A stretch of 64,000 nt of DNA from Oscillatoria sp. FACHB-1407 (GTDB lineage Bacteria > Cyanobacteriota > Cyanobacteriia > Elainellales > Elainellaceae): NCBI RefSeq assembly GCF_014697545.1, contig NZ_JACJSA010000003.1, forward strand, positions 463,060 to 527,059. The letters are read 5' to 3'. The position numbers and the translations under genes were made by a program. How positions within the stretch are numbered: position 1 is the first letter of the stretch; every line of letters starts with the position of its first letter. Of the stretch, positions 62,755-64,000 are shown one piece after another. Under the pieces are notes generated by a model. The model was not told where the DNA came from, did no database searches, and was given only the letters and a program-made list of their open reading frames with translations.

Positions 62755-63844
62755 ATGATTGATGGAAGACTGGCACAGGCAAATGGAAGGCTGAAAGCTG
62801 CAAACGTTGGTGTAAGCATTCAGGTTTGGGAATCGGCTCTACCTCCGTGCAACCTTCCCACCCCGACCTGATAGCCATAAGTCTGCTCCGTATCAACAAC
62901 GCCTGCCGCTGGGTTATCATGCCAATCCTGCTGGTTTGAAGCTGGCAGAGCAGGAGGCTCGCAAAGTAGGGGCACTACTGGACTGTAAAGAGTTTGATTG
63001 GACTCCTTATCTCAGGCATGAGATTCAGCCCTCTGTCATGGTGTCAGATTGGATTGAACGATTTGAGCGTGATTATTTTACGAGACGCGATCGCAATCCT
63101 CAATCAGAAACAACCTGGAAGGATGACTATGTGAAAGTTTTTAAGCGGTTGCCTCAAGACCAGGTGCTCACAGTGGAAATGTTGACAGAGGCGATCGCCT
63201 CTACTGCTCCTGACACTCGTAACCGCAAACGATTTGTTTTTGTTTGTAGTAAATTAGCGGAGTTTGCTGGGTTACAGGTCAACTTTGCTAATTTGCGTGG
63301 AAAGTACAGCCCCAAACAGGTACAGCCACGAGATTTGCCATCAGATGAGTTAATAACGACTTGGCGCGATCGCATCCCTAACCCACTGTGGAAGCGAGCA
63401 TACGGGCTGATAGCCACTTATGGGCTTAGACCCCATGAGGTCTTTAAGTCGTCGTTTGAGCGGTTTCCAGTGCTCGCTGTGCATGATGACACAAAGACCG
63501 GATATCGACTGGTGTATCCCTTCTATCCGGAGTGGGCTGAGATTTGGGATTTAATGGGAGAGTTACCACAGGTTACGGGAAAAAACAATTCAGCGATAGG
63601 AAATCGGGTCACTCATGCATTTGCTCGCTATCGCGTTCCTTTTGTCCCCTACGACTTACGCCACTGCTGGGCAGTTCGGACGATTCGGTTTGGACTCCCT
63701 GACACTCTCTCAGCACGGCAAATGGGGCATAGTGTGACGGTTCACACTGAGATTTATCACGCTTGGATTACTGCGGATGAGCAAGAGCGGATGTATCAAA
63801 TCTTGATGAGTCGAAGCGATCGCCCTTCTCCTCCAACGACGTAA
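62755..63844 (+). pseudogene. Tyrosine recombinase/integrase with N-terminal frameshift
   Basis: From the ATG at 62755 one frame reads MIDGRLAQANGRLKAANVGV, then SIQ, and fails soon after 62823. The frame one base on continues GNRLYLRATFPPRPDSHK and runs uninterrupted through LKLAEQEARKVGALLDCKEF to the catalytic part: Arg in YGLRPHE, Lys in DDTKTG, YDLRHCWAVRT, MGHSV and Tyr in EIYHAWI. Together they form one integrase of about 363 residues broken by a single frameshift near 62824. It starts 134 bp after tRNA-Met, the usual position for a tRNA-integrating element. Confidence 0.75.
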
Positions 63845-63899
63845 CTCTTGAGCAGTTTCTTTCTGTGACGTGAATGCTCATTTGAGCAATGAGTTTATG

Positions 63900-64000
63900 C
63901 TAGTGGTCTGCCAAATCAACTTTGCCGGGTTCAATCGTAGGATATAGTCGCCCTAATTTAACTCGCGCATCAGTCGTTGCGAAACGCCAATTCACCGTTG
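63900..64000 (-). CDS. Probable transposase, C-terminal end only
   Basis: The reverse strand, open from the right edge to a TAG at 63900-63902, reads TVNWRFATTDARVKLGRLYP, then TIEPGKVDLADH. The block NWRFxTxDARxKLxRLYP is, from memory, the C-terminal signature of a family of cyanobacterial transposases (IS630-like). Only 33 residues are visible, so this is a tentative call; it fits the adjacent integrase. Confidence 0.5.
   Translation of the reverse strand, partial: TVNWRFATTDARVKLGRLYPTIEPGKVDLADH

Overview
The window is chromosomal DNA of a cyanobacterium. The evidence is the dense HIP1 octamers (GCGATCGC) inside and between genes, an rbcR-type LysR gene, phycobilisome-related globins, a cyanobacterial group 2 sigma factor, a cyanobacterial-type glutamate-cysteine ligase and the order rplS-trnW-secE-nusG-rplK-rplA-rplJ-rplL. 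Gene content and non-coding repeat families resemble Leptolyngbya/Oscillatoriales-type genomes, but I cannot name a genus. Product names come from motif and family recognition by eye; no database search was run.

Layout. 1-8.5 kb: the start of an rbcR-like gene faces a cluster that recalls the Synechocystis slr0144-slr0152 (PAP, photosystem II assembly) operon: an LC7-like protein, a 2Fe-2S ferredoxin, two bilin-less phycobiliprotein-like globins, two V4R proteins, a small protein and a Ser/Thr kinase. 8.6-12 kb: NnrU/Z-ISO-like membrane protein, a CGLC thioredoxin and recJ. 12-17.5 kb: a type I secretion operon (PpiC-type isomerase, a cNMP-domain/C39-like ABC exporter, HlyD adaptor). 17.5-23.7 kb: a long non-coding stretch, a sigC-like gene, a GNAT acetyltransferase, small hypotheticals and a TetR regulator. 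23.9-29.1 kb: two secreted/exported small proteins followed by TIR-WD40 and TIR-Cache membrane proteins, all on the minus strand; this is the best candidate here for an undescribed system. 29.4-40.5 kb: chromate transporter, PhoD-like phosphatase, a REC-PAS-GAF-GGDEF regulator, a Cache-HAMP-PAS histidine kinase, a lone sugar ABC permease and purN.

40.5-43.7 kb: an aspartic protease pair, a damaged S1-like ORF, a Uma2 nuclease, map and a cupredoxin. 44-47.7 kb: an ECF-type Ni/Co importer operon (lipoprotein, NikL-like protein, CbiM, CbiQ, CbiO). 48.1-52.6 kb: translation/secretion cluster with tRNA-Trp, an L10 leader with attenuator, and a strong terminator after rplL. 52.8-58.9 kb: a second Ser/Thr kinase, a GIY-YIG protein, a flavin reductase/MIF/HAD mini-operon, gshA and trmL. 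60-64 kb: a LysM-M23 cell-wall hydrolase, tRNA-Met, a frameshifted tyrosine integrase directly downstream of that tRNA, and the 3' end of a probable transposase, i.e. the edge of a mobile or formerly mobile region.

The genome is littered with short palindromic and dispersed non-coding repeats. I list several families, including one ~90-bp family with three copies in this window and a MITE-like pair of perfect 20-bp inverted repeats.
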